Assembly (NCBI GenBank): GCA_965178525.1
Contig: CBCXVS010000174.1
Coordinates: 1 to 16,441, forward strand
Source of the DNA: CBCXVS01 sp965178525
GTDB lineage: Bacteria > Tectomicrobia > Entotheonellia > Entotheonellales > Entotheonellaceae
Reading direction: 5' to 3'
DNA: 16,441 nucleotides
Part shown: positions 7,047 to 13,472 of the stretch, in pieces
Layout of the letters: every line of letters starts with the position of its first letter
Position numbering within the stretch: the stretch's first letter is position 1
Program-made: the position numbers and the translations under genes
The notes under the pieces: generated by a model
What the model was told of the DNA's origin: nothing
Seen by the model: the letters and a program-made list of their open reading frames with translations, nothing else
The model's database searches: none

Positions 7047-7976
7047 TCAACGTGAGGTCTTCTGACTCAACAATCGCCGCACGAGTCCAACCGGTCCTCG
7101 GTTATACCAAACATCATCCTTCAGGAGGCGTCGTTCGGACGCCATGGCTTGGGTGATTCGATCCAAATGAATCGCCAGCAACACAATCCCCAAACCCCCC
7201 ATGGTCGCCAGACCCATATCCAGGCGGCCAATCCCGCGGAGAACCTGCTGACCCAGCCCGCCCACGGCAATCATGGATGCGATCACGGCCATCGACAACG
7301 CCATCATCAACGTTTGATTGATACCTGCCATGATGGTGCGCAAGGCCAGTGGCAGTTGCACTTTATAAAGCGTTTGTGTCGGCGACGCGCCAAACGCGTA
7401 GGCGGCCTCGACCACATCTTGTGGCACTTGCCGGATCCCCAAGTTCGTTAACCGAATCAGAGGCGGCGCGGCAAACACAATGGTCACCAACACACCGGAC
7501 ACGTTGCCGATGCCGAATAACATCACAACCGGCACCAGATAAACGAAAGCCGGAATCGTCTGCATGGCATCGAGTATGGGTCTGATGAAGCCTTCAAACC
7601 TGGCATTGCGGGCCGCCAAAATGCCAAGCGGGATGCCGATCACGACACAAATCACTACTGCCGTAAAGACGATCGACAAGGTGGTCATGGCGTCAGACCA
7701 CAAACCCAATACGCCGATGAGGACCATGGTGCATGTGGCGCTAACCGCCAAGCGCCAACCGGAAAATTGCCAGCAACTCAAGGCAATCACCAGGATCACA
7801 ATCGTGGGCGGAATCGATTTCAGAAACCATTCAAAACCCGTGAGGATATGGTCGATGGGGATTTTGACGGACTGGAAAACCGGACGGTAATTATCGACCA
7901 GCCAACGCAGCCCGGACTTCACCCACTTCGCCAAGGGAATATTGACATATTGGAATGGATCGAGTAGGCCATCCAC
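7047..7976 (-). CDS. proW: Glycine betaine/L-proline ABC transporter permease ProW
   Basis: This is the inner-membrane permease of the betaine uptake system, 309 residues. The start is GTG 7976 with GAGGAG 6 nt upstream. A hydrophilic N-terminus (about 1-55) is followed by transmembrane segments at about 57-70, 76-93, 97-121 and 141-156, with further ones from 160 to 290. The ATPase-contacting EAA loop is EAAYAFGASPTQTLYKVQLP (190-209). PAFVYLVPVVMLFGIG (142-157) is typical of ProW. It is the first gene of the minus-strand set; proX begins 86 bp further on. The 350-bp region upstream has no other gene on this strand except the small orphan at 8327-8521, so the promoter is probably there. Confidence 0.93.
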   Translation of the reverse strand: MDGLLDPFQYVNIPLAKWVKSGLRWLVDNYRPVFQSVKIPIDHILTGFEWFLKSIPPTIVILVIALSCWQFSGWRLAVSATCTMVLIGVLGLWSDAMTTLSIVFTAVVICVVIGIPLGILAARNARFEGFIRPILDAMQTIPAFVYLVPVVMLFGIGNVSGVLVTIVFAAPPLIRLTNLGIRQVPQDVVEAAYAFGASPTQTLYKVQLPLALRTIMAGINQTLMMALSMAVIASMIAVGGLGQQVLRGIGRLDMGLATMGGLGIVLLAIHLDRITQAMASERRLLKDDVWYNRGPVGLVRRLLSQKTSR

Positions 7977-8326
7977 GCCTCACTCCTCGGGTATCCGCGC
8001 CACGGCCGATATGGTCTGTTTGAGCCTCGGGCCTTGGAAAGTTGCTGGCTCGTTTCCTCATGATTCCAACTCGCTTGCCTTGACGTCGATTTCCCTTCAG
8101 GAACTTCTCAGGTAGGTATAGACCGGACTTTTCAAGATGACTTAGGTGGCGATGAAGCCCTACCGGCTTGAGCCGTATGAGTCTTCCGATCTACCGTCTA
8201 GCGGTGTACGAAAATGGGATTACAAAGCCTTTAGCTTGGCAGTCTACCCGAAGACCTGAGTCCGCTTGCGACTATCGGGCCGCATAAAAACGCGGAGTCC
8301 ATTCTGGCACGGGTTCTCAGGTGATG
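7977..8326. other. 350-bp region upstream of proW, no well-supported gene, structured leader possible
   Basis: No tRNA, repeat array or long frame is seen. Short hairpins are present, for example 8164-8175 (CGGC-TTGA-GCCG) and 8193-8205 (ACCG-TCTAG-CGGT). A run of GNRA-like GGAAAC and GAAGGG pieces on the minus strand resembles structured RNA or the remains of an intron or mobile element, but I cannot assign it to a known riboswitch or intron domain. Base composition is more even than in the flanking genes. The minus-strand transcript of this stretch would be the proW leader. Confidence 0.4.
8152..8259 (+). CDS. Possible 35-residue small ORF, unrecognised
   Basis: ATG 8152 to TGA 8259 encodes a 35-residue peptide containing YRLEPYESSDLP and a basic/aromatic stretch RKWDYKAFSLAVYP that looks coding-like in composition. 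AGGTGG lies just upstream (8144-8149), but too close for a good ribosome-binding site, and an in-frame TAG at 8143-8145 closes the frame before it. It could equally be the end of a decayed gene. No family recognised. Confidence 0.18.
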   Translation: MKPYRLEPYESSDLPSSGVRKWDYKAFSLAVYPKT

Positions 8327-8521
8327 TCAAGTGGGGTCGCGCCATGACGGATGCGAGATGGGCTCCGATGATGGCCCCATCTGCCCCTCGCCGGGCGGCG
8401 GATGCCGTTGTAAAAACCTGACCACCTCATCCAATTCAGCGATGTATGCCTCAGAAAGGTGAAGCAACCCGTCTTGTGGCGTGGTTCCGCCGTGAGAGAA
8501 GCGAGAGGTCGTGTGTGTCAT
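8327..8521 (-). CDS. Small orphan protein, 64 residues
   Basis: ATG 8521 is preceded at 6 nt by AAGGAG (8533-8528), a strong ribosome-binding site that favours this start over an earlier one at 8599. The protein has a Thr/Ser/His-rich N-terminus (MTHTTSRFSHGGTT), a short amphipathic, acidic helix-like centre (HLSEAYIAELDEVVRFLQRH, 21-40), and a Pro/Gly/Ser-rich tail (PPPGEGQ to the end). It has no signal peptide, no transmembrane segment and no cysteine. I do not recognise a family. It lies between the proW leader and the divergent promoter region shared with the ThDP enzyme gene, so it could be a small regulator or peptide precursor, but nothing in the sequence shows this. Confidence 0.5.
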   Translation of the reverse strand: MTHTTSRFSHGGTTPQDGLLHLSEAYIAELDEVVRFLQRHPPPGEGQMGPSSEPISHPSWRDPT

Positions 8522-8624
8522 GACATACTCCTTTTGAACCGATGTAGGGCTTTGAGGCTCGACGTTGGGTCGATACAATGGATGTAAATCATGGAACAAA
8601 GATACGGCGTACTCGCAGGCGAAG

Positions 8625-8699
8625 CTTGAGGATGATCTTAGGATTTTCTTAGGAGGCTTACTAGTGCAATCCTGTTGTTTTCCTCAGGGCTTCCTCAAG
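8625..8699. promoter_or_regulatory. Phased direct repeats in divergent promoter region, OmpR/PhoB-type site
   Basis: On the plus strand CTTGAGGAT (8625), CTTAGGAT (8637) and CTTAGGAG (8648) repeat at 12- and 11-bp steps. On the minus strand TGAGGA recurs at 8697-8692 and 8686-8681, again 11 bp apart. The outermost copies form a perfect 8-bp inverted repeat (8625-8632 and 8692-8699). About 7-bp repeats at 11-bp period, as in CTTAGGA-N4-CTTAGGA, are typical of OmpR/PhoB-family response regulators such as PmrA. The block lies between the 64-residue gene (-) and the ThDP enzyme gene (+). The rest of 8522-8832 shows no further gene. Confidence 0.45.
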
Positions 8700-8832
8700 A
8701 CTTGGGTAGGGTGAAAGGCGTACATTCAGATCGCGTCGCCGCGGCACGGGCGCCATGGAAACGGCAAGCACGATGCGCGGGTGCGGCGTCAAACGGATAG
8801 ACCCTGTGGTCCATGTACCAGGGAGAAAGGCT

Positions 8833-10032
8833 ATGTTGGCATCGCTCGAGTTATTAGATGTTCTACAAGACCAGGAGATCCAGTGTTACGTCTCCTTTCC
8901 TGACAAATGGCTGGCCCCCTTGCTGCGGATGCTAGATGATGATCCCACCCTGTTGCATGTGCCAGCCACCATCGAGCGGGAAGCGCTGGGTATGGCCGTC
9001 GGGGCGCAGTTGGCCGGGATGCGCAGCGCCCTTGTGATGCAGAATTCTGGCATTGGCAATCTTCTGAACGACTGGGCCTCGCTGGCCTACAACTATGAAA
9101 TTCCCGTGCCGTGGATTGCCAGCGACCGCGGCAGCCCGGGTGAACAGGTAACGACCCAGATGATCTGGCATCGTCACCTACGTACGGTCTTGGAAGCGGC
9201 GCAGATTCCAACGCAGACCTTTCCTTCCGTGGCGCACCTCGCTGAGCTGAGCGCCCTGATCCGGCATGGGTATACCACGCGTCAGTGCGTCACCGCGCTG
9301 TTTCCGCATACATTCTGGCAAGACGATCTCGCCAGGTGCCGCGCCAGTATGTATGCGGACTTTGTGTCGGCGCCGCCCACGATGCCCTGGCCGACCTCGG
9401 CGCCAGAAGACGCAAGACGCGCCCGCGGATCCTGGCGCCGTTTTGAAGCGTTGGGTGTCCTGCTCGAAGCGCTGACCAACGAGTTTCTGTTCGTGACGCT
9501 GGGTGACCCGTGCAAGGAGGCATATGCGATTCGGGACCGTGACGAGACCTTTTACATGCTCGGCTCGATGGGTCTGGTGTTACCGCTCGGGTTGGGATTT
9601 GCCCAAGCCTATACCGCTCAAGGCGGATACTGCAAGACGGTGGTGGTAGATGGTGATGGCAGTCAATTGATGCAGATGGGTTCTCTGGGGACGTTCGCAC
9701 AGGAGCAGCCTGATCTGGCGCTTGTGATCATCGATAATGCCAGCTATGGCTCTACAGGCGCGCAGCCCACGCTGACCCGAAACCATGTCGATTTGGAGGG
9801 CGCTGCCCGCGTCTTTGGAATCGCCAATACCGCCACCGTCGGCGCCCCGCAGGCACTCCAGGAGCGGTTGGACCGTGTTTTATCCACTCCGGGTCCCAGT
9901 GTGACCGTCGTGCTGGTCCAGCCTGGCGCGCCTGCCACTCCCCTCGTGCCGCTGTCACCCGTTGACATTGCCCAACGGTTTCAGGCGGCCGTAGCTTCCA
10001 CGCCTGTCGCCCTGGCGGCGACCTCAGGATGA
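8833..10032 (+). CDS. ThDP-dependent decarboxylase, fused sulfopyruvate/phosphonopyruvate decarboxylase type
   Basis: This 399-residue thiamine-diphosphate enzyme joins a ComD-like (Pyr) half and a ComE-like (PP) half in one chain. ATG 8833 is chosen over ATG 8755 because GGGAGAAAGG precedes it and the protein then starts about where ComD proteins start. In the first half EREALGMAVGAQLAG (49-63) holds the expected catalytic Glu51, and MQNSGIGN (69-76) is a family hallmark. In the second half GDGSQLMQ (274-281) to DN (301-302) is the ThDP/Mg motif, followed by YGSTGAQPT (305-313), the substrate-end signature of sulfopyruvate and phosphonopyruvate decarboxylases. The reaction would be loss of CO2 from a 3-substituted pyruvate. 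Neighbours do not include phosphonate or coenzyme M genes, so the true substrate is open. It is transcribed away from the phased-repeat region and is convergent with the VOC gene. Confidence 0.85.
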   Translation: MLASLELLDVLQDQEIQCYVSFPDKWLAPLLRMLDDDPTLLHVPATIEREALGMAVGAQLAGMRSALVMQNSGIGNLLNDWASLAYNYEIPVPWIASDRGSPGEQVTTQMIWHRHLRTVLEAAQIPTQTFPSVAHLAELSALIRHGYTTRQCVTALFPHTFWQDDLARCRASMYADFVSAPPTMPWPTSAPEDARRARGSWRRFEALGVLLEALTNEFLFVTLGDPCKEAYAIRDRDETFYMLGSMGLVLPLGLGFAQAYTAQGGYCKTVVVDGDGSQLMQMGSLGTFAQEQPDLALVIIDNASYGSTGAQPTLTRNHVDLEGAARVFGIANTATVGAPQALQERLDRVLSTPGPSVTVVLVQPGAPATPLVPLSPVDIAQRFQAAVASTPVALAATSG

Positions 10033-10091
10033 GGATGGTGTCTCGGTACTTATCAACACAGAAAAGATGTCAGGTGACGTGGTCCCAAGGC

Positions 10092-10124
10092 AGCAAAGGG
10101 TGTGCTTCTGCTTTCATCTTTGCT
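10092..10124. terminator. Hairpin between convergent ThDP and VOC genes
   Basis: AGCAAAG (10092-10098) pairs perfectly with CTTTGCT (10118-10124), with up to three further pairs inside. It sits in the 97-bp gap between two converging reading frames, where a shared terminator is expected. Only a weak T-rich tail follows on the plus strand (AATTCTT). Confidence 0.4.
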
Positions 10125-10129
10125 AATTC

Positions 10130-10497
10130 TTATGCTGTACCCGGCGGCAACAACGCCGCAAAGCTCAGCTCATGGCCGTTCGGATCCGTGAGGTGAAAGT
10201 AGCGCTCACCCCACGAGGCGTCGCGGGGTTGGGTCGAGGGCGTGAGCCCCTGGGTCAGGGCGGTCTGATAGATCGTATCGACGTCAGCGACCCGAAAAAT
10301 GACGCGGCCCCACCAAGCCGGCACATAGTCAGCACGAGGGAGAGGTTCACATAAGCGTCGCCGATGCGGAGCGAGCTGAATCGGGCCTCAGGGCCGCCGT
10401 AGATGACCTCGAAGCCGAGCTTGGTATAAAAGGTCACCGCTTCGCGCATATCCCGAACCGCGAAGGTGATCGCACTCAGGTGTTGAATCATCGCCAT
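10130..10497 (-). pseudogene. VOC/glyoxalase-family protein with a one-base frameshift
   Basis: Two overlapping minus-strand frames make one VOC (vicinal oxygen chelate) domain of about 122 residues. The first frame (from ATG 10497) gives HLSAITFAVRDMREAVTFYT and GDAYVNLSLV. The second resumes with ADYVPAWWGRVIFRVADVD and ends with LTDPNGHELSFA, the usual metal-ligand end. The join lies at about 10330-10336; one missing base near GTGCTGAC would restore LVADYVPAWW. The gene begins 10 bp after the permease stop with GGGAG overlapping the gap, so it belongs to the ABC operon. VOC proteins include glyoxalases, dioxygenases and resistance proteins; the function here is unknown. A sequencing error is as likely as a real mutation. 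Confidence 0.8.
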
Positions 10498-10507
10498 GGT
10501 CTCCCGG

Positions 10508-11362
10508 TCATTTCACCGCCCCGCCCGTGAATCCGGCGATGAACCGGTCGAGGAAGAGATTGTACAGTAGCGCCACCGGGACGCTAGCAATAAAGCAGGC
10601 GCCCATCAACGAGCCCCAGAAATAGACATCTCCACGCACCAGGAAGGTCGGGACGCCGACACTCACCGTATAGTTGGACGCCGCCGTGATGAACGTCAAG
10701 GCATAGACGAATTCTTGCGTCACCAGCGTAAAGCTGAAAATGATCACCGTCAAAATACCCGTGATCGAAATCGGGATCACCACCTTGACAAAGGCTCCGA
10801 AACGGCTGTATCCATCGATCATCGCCGCTTCCTCCACATCCTGTGGAATGGCTTTGAAAAAGCCCATTAGGAGCCAGGTGCAAAAGGGAACGGTAAAACT
10901 GGGGTAGACCAAGACCAACGACCAGAGCGAATCTTGTAAACCCAAGGAGGCAATCACGCGCGACAGAGGAATGAACAAGATCGTGGGCGGTACCAGGTAG
11001 GTCAGGAAAATGCCGATACCGAGTTGTTCGCCCAGGGAGCCGGTCAGACGCGCCAGACTGTACCCGGCTGGAATGGCCAGCACGAGGGTGATGCCCACCA
11101 CCAGCACGCCGACAAAAGCCGTGTTGAAGAGCCATTGCCCGAAGAGGGTATTCATAAATAAAATATGAAGATGCTCCAGAGTCGGCGGATCGTTGAACAG
11201 AAACGGGTTGTTGTCCGGATTGAGAAGATCCCGCGTCGTTTTGAACGTGGTAATGAGCATCCAGTAGAAGGGGAAGGCCGTAAAGGTGATAAAAGCCGCG
11301 AGGATGCCGAAGCGGATACTTCCCAGACCCCACTGTTTGAGTTGTGCTGCCGCGACCGCCAT
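10508..11362 (-). CDS. CUT1-family carbohydrate ABC transporter permease (MalG/UgpE type)
   Basis: This is one of two inner-membrane permeases of a binding-protein-dependent importer, 284 residues. A first transmembrane segment lies at about 17-38 (FGILAAFITFTAFPFYWMLI), followed by the periplasmic TFKT-DLLNP region typical of UgpE/MalG. Five more segments follow, and the EAA loop is EEAAMIDGYSRFGAFVKVVIP. Its ATG is one base after the TAA of the preceding permease (TAA-G-ATG), implying translational coupling. The CUT1 family imports di- and oligosaccharides, glycerol phosphates and polyols; the substrate cannot be told from the permease. Confidence 0.92.
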   Translation of the reverse strand: MAVAAAQLKQWGLGSIRFGILAAFITFTAFPFYWMLITTFKTTRDLLNPDNNPFLFNDPPTLEHLHILFMNTLFGQWLFNTAFVGVLVVGITLVLAIPAGYSLARLTGSLGEQLGIGIFLTYLVPPTILFIPLSRVIASLGLQDSLWSLVLVYPSFTVPFCTWLLMGFFKAIPQDVEEAAMIDGYSRFGAFVKVVIPISITGILTVIIFSFTLVTQEFVYALTFITAASNYTVSVGVPTFLVRGDVYFWGSLMGACFIASVPVALLYNLFLDRFIAGFTGGAVK

Positions 11363-11363
11363 C

Positions 11364-12302
11364 TTAAGTTACCTCGGCCCGCCGGGCGAGACGCAAAAAT
11401 GTGAAGGCCACGGCGACGAGTAAGGGAAATAGGAAGAGAGCAATCGCCGCACCCTCGGCCAGGTCGCCAGCATCAATGCCGGTGAAAAACGCCAAACTTG
11501 CCAGCACCTGTGTGGTATTATACGGTCCCCCGCGCGTCAAGATATAGATCACGATCATATCGGTGAAGGCAAAGATAAAACCGAAGAGGAAGGCCACGGT
11601 CATAATGGGCGCCACCAACGGCAGCGTAATTTGGAAGTGATGCCGCCAGAACCTGGCGCCGTCGACTTCAGCCGCATCGTGCAGGTCTTGCGGAATGGAA
11701 CTCAACCCGGCCATGAGAATGACCGTCGCCAGGGGGAGAATGCGCCAGACGTGTATCGTAATGATGGACCCCATCGCCAATCCCGGCTTGCCAAGCCACA
11801 TGAAGTGGCTGGTGGATTCAATCACACCCAGGGCTTCCAAGCTCCAGTTGATGACGCTGTAGATGGAATCGAGGATCCAGAGCCACCCGATACTGCCAAG
11901 CGAGATCGGCGCCACCCAGGGAAGTAAAAGTAAGCAGCGCACCAGCCACTTGCCGCGAAAATCACGAATCAACACCTGAGCCAGGATGTTGGCAAACACC
12001 AGGACCAGCATCTGAGACACCCCGGCAAACAGCAGCGTGTTCTTCAGGGACTGGATAAAGGTGGGCGTTTGCACCACCGCAAGAAAATTCCGCATCCCGA
12101 CAAACCGCATGTCCCGGCTACCGATGGTGATATCACTAACGCTGTAGTAGAGAGCGAGGCAGAATGGGGCACCGATCAACAGGGCAATGTACAGGAGCGC
12201 TGGCGCCAGCATCAGGCGCCCGAGCCACTGTTCTTCATCCAGGACGCGGCTGATGCGCCCATGGGACAGCGTTGTACCCGCCGCGTTTGTCACACCTGCC
12301 AT
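11364..12302 (-). CDS. CUT1-family carbohydrate ABC transporter permease (MalF/UgpA type)
   Basis: This is the partner permease, 312 residues from ATG 12302, preceded by GAAGG about 8 nt upstream. The longer frame from 12407 would overlap the ATPase gene and starts with non-family sequence. Transmembrane segments begin at about 31-52 (LMLAPALLYIALLIGAPFCLAL). The EAA-loop region is DAAEVDGARFWRHHFQITLP, and LTRGGPYNTTQVLASLAF near the C-terminus is the MalF/UgpA hallmark. It follows the ATPase gene after a 61-bp gap containing a short tandem repeat (CAATCCG twice, 12342-12355). Confidence 0.92.
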   Translation of the reverse strand: MAGVTNAAGTTLSHGRISRVLDEEQWLGRLMLAPALLYIALLIGAPFCLALYYSVSDITIGSRDMRFVGMRNFLAVVQTPTFIQSLKNTLLFAGVSQMLVLVFANILAQVLIRDFRGKWLVRCLLLLPWVAPISLGSIGWLWILDSIYSVINWSLEALGVIESTSHFMWLGKPGLAMGSIITIHVWRILPLATVILMAGLSSIPQDLHDAAEVDGARFWRHHFQITLPLVAPIMTVAFLFGFIFAFTDMIVIYILTRGGPYNTTQVLASLAFFTGIDAGDLAEGAAIALFLFPLLVAVAFTFLRLARRAEVT

Positions 12303-12363
12303 CGTCGGACCTTCAAAGAAGCTATTCGCTGTTAATCTTTTCAATCCGCAATCCGCAATGGAT

Positions 12364-13401
12364 TCAGAAGGGTTTCGGCGCTGTGCCTGTGCGCAAGCCG
12401 GTGGCACGGTCGAAGAATTTCAAATGCGGCCTGCTGACGGCAAAGGTCTGCGTCGTGCCTGGCCGTAGGTTGAGCGTCACCGTTGAGGGCAGATTGACGA
12501 TGACTTTTTGCACCGGAAATGGGGCGCCGAGCACGCCGTAGAGAAGACGGTCCGCCCCCAGATGTTCGATGCGGTTGAGCTGAAAGGGGATCGTCACCAG
12601 ATCGGCATCGCCGCCGTGGACCTCCAGGGGCAGTAAGTGCTCAGGCCGAAAGCCCATAATGCCATCCTCCCGCTCGATCAGATTCATGGCTGGAGAGCCT
12701 AAAAACGCCGCCACGAACGTGTCTGCAGGCTCATCATACACCTCCTGTGGCCGGCCGAGCTGCCGCACTTTGCCCGCGTTCATGACAGCAATACGATCGC
12801 CCAAGCCCATGGCCTCAACCTGGTCATGCGTCACATAAATGGTGGTGGTGGCGATCCGCTGTTGGAACTGCTGCAGTTCACCCCGCGCCGCCATACGCAA
12901 TTTGGCATCTAAATTCGACAGCGGTTCATCCAGCAGAAACACCTCCGGTTCGCGTACGAGCGCCCGTGCCAGGGCCACCCGCTGGCGTTCACCACCCGAG
13001 AGCGCCCGCGGTTTGCGTCCGAGCAGACGTTCGATCCCGAACAGAGTCGCGGCCCATTCGACCTTGGCCGCTCGCTCCGCCTTCGGCATGCCTTGGGCCT
13101 TGAGCGGAAAGGCAATATTTTTGAACACCGACAGGTGCGGATACAGGGCATAGCTTTGGAACACCATGGCGATTTTTCGCGACCGCGGCGGCAGGGCATT
13201 CACCACCCGGCCGCCAATGACAATATCGCCCGAGGTCGGCTGCTCCAGCCCGGCAATCATGCGCAACAGCGTCGTTTTGCCACACCCGGACGGTCCCAGC
13301 AGCACGAGGAATTCCCCTTCTTCAGTCGCCAGATCGACGCCGTCCACCGCATGAACATCCCCGAATTGTTTCCGAATGTTGCGTGCTTCAACTGTTGCCA
13401 T
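12364..13401 (-). CDS. UgpC/MalK-type ABC transporter ATP-binding protein
   Basis: This 345-residue ATPase energises the CUT1 importer. The start at ATG 13401 (MATVEARNIRKQFG) fits the family; an earlier in-frame start at 13497 would overlap the binding-protein gene. Walker A GPSGCGKTT is at 36-44, the Q-loop Gln at 82 (VFQSYALYPHLSV), LSGGERQR at 134-141, Walker B VFLLDEPLSNLD at 154-165, and the switch His at 192 (VTHDQVEAM). The C-terminal region from about 245 is the TOBE/MalK-type regulatory domain (GFRPEHL; RPHLKFFD near the end). A strong hairpin-plus-T-run stands just upstream, suggesting reduced read-through from the binding-protein gene. Confidence 0.93.
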   Translation of the reverse strand: MATVEARNIRKQFGDVHAVDGVDLATEEGEFLVLLGPSGCGKTTLLRMIAGLEQPTSGDIVIGGRVVNALPPRSRKIAMVFQSYALYPHLSVFKNIAFPLKAQGMPKAERAAKVEWAATLFGIERLLGRKPRALSGGERQRVALARALVREPEVFLLDEPLSNLDAKLRMAARGELQQFQQRIATTTIYVTHDQVEAMGLGDRIAVMNAGKVRQLGRPQEVYDEPADTFVAAFLGSPAMNLIEREDGIMGFRPEHLLPLEVHGGDADLVTIPFQLNRIEHLGADRLLYGVLGAPFPVQKVIVNLPSTVTLNLRPGTTQTFAVSRPHLKFFDRATGLRTGTAPKPF

Positions 13402-13418
13402 CGGCATCCATCCGCCCC

Positions 13419-13449
13419 AAAAACGTCGGGTGCATACCATGCACCCGAC
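13419..13449 (-). terminator. Strong hairpin with T-run between binding-protein and ATPase genes
   Basis: GTCGGGTGCAT (13425-13435) and its perfect complement (13439-13449) form an 11-bp stem with a 3-nt loop. On the minus strand it is followed after one base by five T (13423-13419). This is a good intrinsic terminator placed 23 bp after the binding-protein stop and 17 bp before the ATPase start. It probably acts as a partial terminator and mRNA 3'-end stabiliser that keeps binding protein in excess. Confidence 0.72.
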
Positions 13450-13472
13450 CTCCCATAAGCTGATAGCTAGCT

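Noticed and set aside
8170..8181. GAGCCGTATGAG as the 5' strand of another group II intron domain V
   Set aside because: The 12 bases match the domain V start, but the following sequence has no complementary GUACGGUUC-like strand and no domain VI.
8755..8832. Earlier ATG start for the ThDP enzyme
   Set aside because: No ribosome-binding site before 8755 and the 26 extra residues do not fit the family; ATG 8833 has GGGAGAAAGG just upstream.
12342..12359. CAATCCG tandem repeat as a CRISPR or iteron array
   Set aside because: Only about 2.5 copies of a 7-bp unit with no spacers; simple short repeat.
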